Shown: in pieces, positions 46,501 through 52,500 of the stretch
Numbering within the stretch: the stretch's first letter is position 1
Layout of the letters: each line of letters starts with the position of its first letter
NCBI GenBank assembly: GCA_009746045.1
Contig: RPFO01000123.1
Coordinates: forward strand, 1,750,542 to 1,814,541
Reading direction: 5' to 3'
DNA length: 64,000 nucleotides
Source: Mesostigma viride
Taxonomy: Eukaryota > Streptophyta > Mesostigmatophyceae > Mesostigmatales > Mesostigmataceae
Position numbers and translations under genes: made by a program
Notes under the pieces: generated by a model
What the model was told of the DNA's origin: nothing
Databases searched by the model: none
The model's input: only the letters and a program-made list of their open reading frames with translations

Positions 46501-49500
46501 GCGATCAGGTTTTGTGCACCCAGATACCCACGTCCGAGTTGCTGATGCCCAAACAAAGAATATCCCGCCACCCAAACACCCCTTGCAGCACAACCTTAGT
46601 TTCATGGCGTAGAGGAAAGGTCTCTTGTACGCAGGTAATTAGCAAGGGAATACACAAGCACGCTAACTGGAAACCTGCGGCATGCGCCCCACCTTCATCC
46701 CCACCTCCGGCCCCCACTTTATCCCCCCCTTCACCCCCCCCTCGCCCCCCCCTTCCCCCCCCTTCACCCCTCCCCATCAACCCCCCATTCCCCCCCCCCT
46801 CCCCTTCCCCAGCATACCTGAAGAAGGGGTTGTCCACGTAACCCACGAAGTCAATTGTCTTGATCTTGCCCGCCAGGTCAGCGGGGATGGTCCGCGGCGG
46901 CTGCCCCACGTGATACAGTGATGTTGGCTCGTAGGCTGACAGTGGCAGCTCCATTGACAGGAGTACACTGGGCAGGTTGGCCCCGGTAAAGGGGTCGCCC
47001 TCGGCCAGGGACACGCAGGGGACCATTTCCGGCATCTGGGGGTGACGGGGGACCGTGATGGCGGCGTTGACGGCAGAGATGGCCAAGGGGCAACGCGATG
47101 ACGGACGTATGACGCAAGAACATCACGGCACAGAGCCACGTGTGTCAGTTTTCTGCGTGCATGCTCGTGATAGTGGGGGGAGGCGTCCATAAAGGGTGCC
47201 TGCGCACGTCACGTGGAAGGCAGCGAGCAGCAACTCCTGCCGTGACGCGAGCGTCGTTGACAGATGGGGAAGATAACAACGACCGCTAGGCCCCAACCGC
47301 CCATCCCACTCAGTTGTAACCTCAGGTAAAGAAACCAGCATGCCAGCGTACGCGTGCTGGAATCATGAACAAAAATCGCATGCTTGTCTCATCGCGGTTG
47401 CCATGGTCCCAGGCAGATGAGCCACTGCCTTCAGCTCCCACCACTTACCCACCGGTCTACCCAACCCACCCAAAGTAGTCAGTTCCCACAATCTACCCTG
47501 TCCACGTCAACTCCCTTATGTACCCGCCTTGAGCGCCCCGGACTCAACATTCTTGAGTGAGAACAGGTGAGGGAGTTCAACACCATGCCTGGCTGGTCCG
47601 GCCGCCAGCATACCTCGGACGGCACGGAGATCAGGTTGGCACGCGGCTCGTTGGTGGCGGCCCACAGGTGGAAGAACCCACCCTCGTCTGCAAAGCCGAT
47701 GCTCTCGCCACTGCTGCTGACGTCACAGCAGAGCATCGCGTCACCCTCGCAGTCCACCTGGAGGCGGGGGGGGGGGGGGGAGAGGGGGGAGAGCAGCCAG
47801 GCACAATGGTGTGCGCCCCAGGGGCGTTCATATCCTGTAGCGTGGATAATTTCTTGCGTTCTTAAGTGCTCTGGAACCTCGGAAACAATCACGCCCCCCG
47901 CCTCCGCAATTATTGTGGCTATCCCCCCCCCCACACACACACAGCCAGATAATGCCCATCACTTGTCCGGGGCCGGCGGAGCATGGAGGTATCCGTTTCC
48001 TAGTTCATGCTTACAGATCGCGGCACCATCTCCTGCTTGGGCAGCATCACTTGCGTGGGCGATGGCAAGGTGTCCGCCCGGCGCAAGCACATGCGCATCA
48101 GTACATGCGCAGCCGGCATGCGAGCCACAAGAATAAATCCAAGCGCGCACATACCGTGCATACCTTGCAGTGCATACTACCCCCGACCCCAACCACTTCC
48201 CGACTACGTACTTATGAGGGTGGTACCCCCGACCCCAACCACTTCCCGACTACTTATGAGGGTAGTACAACCACCTGCCGCAACCCTTACCAGCGGCGCA
48301 TGTCGATGTCGATGGATCCTGACTGGGGGGTGTGGGTGAGCCCTGGGTATGCCCCTAAAACCCCTCAGGCTCCCGGAGAGGCCTGTATATTCTCCCAAGC
48401 CGGTGCCTCTGAATGAGTTCCAAGCCTATCTGTGGCCACTGAACCATGGGGGAGCCCTACTGCACCCGCATTGCTTTTGCTATGTCGAAGCTTTATTGCA
48501 CCCACAGGGGATGCCGGATCGTTTCGCCCGGGTCAGATTGTGCACCCTGTGGCATGCCTGTGGCATGAGGGAGGGGGGGGTTCTCTGCCCCCTGCCCGCT
48601 GTGCACACACAGGGATTAAAGGCACTTTGGTGCTCCGTGACTCCCCAACGGGAGCACGTGTCTAATTAATCAATTATTGTTCCTGACAAGAGGATGCGTG
48701 CCAGCGGCAGTCTCAGCCCTTGTGGCACTTAGAACAAGCAAGTTGGGGCAAAGTTGCCCAATGCCACACCAGCATGGGTCACGGAACACCCCATGGCGCG
48801 GCACACATGCCAGTGGCACCTCGCATCCACCTGGTCCATCGGACGTACCACACATGGGATGATAGCAATCTTCTGACTGCCAAGCATAGAACAGCCAACA
48901 CCCACATGAAACATCCCGTGTGGCTGACTGCGATTGCCTGCCAGCACACACCTGATACGTCCCGTGTAAAAGAATTGTAGTGGGCCAGTTCGCACCTGGA
49001 ATGTCCCATCGTAGTTATGCTACCAAACGTGCGACAGCCAGCACCCACCTGGAACGTCTTGAAGTTGGCCCCCGGGCTCTGCACATCCTCCAGCATAACT
49101 GACCCTGTGGCAGACGCCACCAGAAGCATGCTTGAGAACTTGGGCAGGAAACGGAGCATCTGGCGAGGGTGGAACAGTGACAACGGGGGGGGGGGATGGC
49201 AACGAGGGGACCATGAAAAGGCGGCGAAAGAGGGGGGTGGGGGATGAAGGGGCAGGGGTGGAGAAGGGCAATGAAATCCATGCTGGATGATTTAGGGAGG
49301 GGCAAATGCAAATAGCAACAAACAGGGTCCAAAAGCGTGCTTGTGCAGCCATGCATGGCATCAAGAGGGCGATGACCGTCGACTACATGACTCCTAATGA
49401 TCAACATGAGACAGCAGAATTTTGTGGGATGGCAGGCATGCCCAGGTGCAAACTTGACAGACGCCCTAGAAATGCTCATGAGACAGGAGATCAGAATAAA

Positions 49501-52500
49501 GCTGAAAAAAAGCTGAGTAGAGCAGGTGGCGCCCCTCAATGAATCACACCGGCGCGGTTTTGAGGTAACAACACGCAGTGGCGGCACCCACCATGGGCCC
49601 TGGGCTGAACGGCAGGTGTGTCAACGCGCGCGCCACCGACCGGATGTCAAACACCTGCCGCGAGACACGAGCGCACCCAGGCAGGGGGGCGCATGGCATC
49701 CGGACCGCACGGGAGGGGGGCAGCACGCCAGCACAAGAGCGGTACACAGCGCAGCGATAGTGGCCACATAGCGGGAATATGCAATATTAGACCTAAGAAA
49801 AAATCCATGACCTCATAGAATAGAAGGCCTAACCACCTGGTTTTGACTCCCTGGCTTCATTCACAGCCTGAGGTCGGGTAGCAGCAACCAGCGCAAGTGT
49901 GAATGACGGGCCATTTGAATGTGAATGCCTCTAATTCAACCCACTAACAGCTGACGACAGGATTGCCATGAAAGGGTCCAAGGCTGTGCATAAAATCTGC
50001 AACTGGCACGCATACTTCACAAAGCCAAAGAGCTCACTAAACTCACTGCCACAATAAGGCAGGCAAGGAGCAGATGGGTTCCTGCCCACGTGTCCTATTC
50101 AAGGCGGCATGCTTGCCTCAACCGAACAAGCGACAGCACACCATATTTGGCACAAACTCCTTCGAGTTAATGTAGAGGCACCTGTTGCGATAAACATTAC
50201 ACACGTGATTGAATAAAACGTATAAAAGCTTTTAAACATGGTAACCTTGATGCCATATTCATGATGCCATATTCATGATGCCGTATTCATGATGCCATAT
50301 TCATGATGCCATATTCATGATGCCATATTCATGATGCCATATTCATGATGCCATATTCATGATGCCATATTCATGATGCCATATTCATGATGCCATATTC
50401 ATGATGCCATATTCATGATGCCATATTCACGCCGTCTACCTTCTCACATGACAGATTCATGCCATATTCATGCCATCTTCTATGTCAACCACATACAAAA
50501 CACTTAAGAAAGGGCGCACTTGCACCGGGCTGGCAATCCTGTGGAGAATACTCAAGCCCTAAGGGACTCGGCACTGGAGGGGAACTTCAGGGGGACACAC
50601 CAATGGCCCAAGGGGAGACAGGGAGACATGTCCAGGACCAACCCAAGGGCCACAGGGGGGCGGGGGTGCACCGCAGCACTCTACTCAGTGCCTACTGGTA
50701 ACTCTTCATCTAGCGCAGCGTCCAGGTGACGTGGCTGCCATGTGCCGCGCCCGCTCACCTTGATGAGGTGGTCCACGTAGCTGATGCCCATGTGCTGGAT
50801 GATGCCAGATGTCACAAGCAGGTCGCCCTTGACGTCCAGCGCCGCCACCGGGCCTGCACCATGCGATGTACATTAATATACAGAGCGGAAGCCAGGTGAA
50901 ACAGATGTAGCAAGTGCGCAAGTGTTGGCATGGGTGCAGGCCGCGCGCGCAGGCATCACACACTGACATGGTGGGCATGGCAGGTCAAAGAGAAGGAGCA
51001 GCGGAGTGGATCGCTGCCTTGGCATCCAAAGGAGCTGGGATACACAGGCCTGGAGGCATCACAAATATGGCACTCGGCCCTCACCCATCCTATAAGTGTA
51101 GCACTCGTCACTCACCCACCTCATCAGTACAGCACTCGTCATGTGGGCATCGCTCTGGCACTCGCCACTCACCCATGTGGGCGTCCAGCGAGCTCTCCCG
51201 TCGTAGGCTGCGCGGGTCGTGCAGAGTCACTTTGCCACTACTGCTGCCGCACGCGAGGTAGTGGCCCCCGCGACGCATCACCGTCACGTTTTCCACCTCC
51301 GAGTTCTGTCGGACGGCACATTTATGCATAGCAGGGGATAGAGGGCACAAAGCGTGCATGCTATTCACGGACTACCGCAGTAAGAGCAACTTACTTGGGT
51401 GAATGTTTGCATATACGTGTGAAATTCAGGAAACCAATAAGGTCAAATTTTGTGGGTACTGAGCACAAGGCATGAGGACAGGGTAGCCTCAGTCTGTTAC
51501 ATCATGCAGTTATGCACTTGAAATGGATACTACAAGTCGACAACAAGGGGTTGCGGATGGAATGTATCATGGGACGCCTGCAACGTGCTCCACTGATGAC
51601 CCATCCAGGTGCCGTACGACATAACAGGGGCCGTGCCTGGGCCGTGCCTACATGAATGGATACACCCACAGGATGCCAAGTACGAACCGAGAACTGACGC
51701 ATCTCGCCACCTAACACCCGGCAACCCTTCCTCCCCAGCGCTCGGCGTACGCTTACTACCCAGCTATTCTTGCAACGAGACACACTTACCACCTACTAAA
51801 TCTAGCAAATGCAACAAATGCATGCACATGCCATAAAATACAACTCCACTCAGAAAATTAAGTGGAGCACATGCCACCAATTAACTCTAAACACTGCGCC
51901 TGATTCCAAATGCTATGGCACGCCTTACCACCGCATAGTGCCAGCACAAGCCACAGCAGTTCTAGACGCGCTCACCACCGCATGCAGCTGCTGCGTGACG
52001 AGGTCGAAGGAGGACAGCGAGGGCCCCAGGTGGCCCACCGCCACGCTGGAGCTCATGTAGTCCATCGTCTGCCACTCCAGCGCGGTGAAGTCGCCCGCGG
52101 GCTCACTGGAGGGGCAAGGGGGAAAAACATGATGGGGCGTGGCCACAGGGGGCGGCCACAGCAAACACATGTGGTGCATGCCAAGCCATTGATTACACAG
52201 CAGGCATGGCAACAGGGTTGGGCCACAGGGCGCGGTAGGCACGGCAGGCCACGGGGGCAGCAAGCGACAGCTAGGGCAAGCATAGGAATGAAGTGAACAG
52301 GGGGGTGGCGTCCTGAATCAATAAACTATTTAGTGGCAGTGCGTGATGCAGGGCAGAAAGGGAAAGGGGGGATGGACCGCTTACTGGCACCATCGCTACA
52401 TTGATACACTGCTAGTGCCAGCACCGTCATTAACCCCCCCACACACACACACACAGGTTTAAGATTGGGTCCGGCCGACCCAGGGCTGCGATCTTAAACC

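Noticed and set aside
47913-48416. Possible PAN2 exon near 48000
   Set aside because: Exon 7 joins exon 8 in phase without it and no family residues are present.
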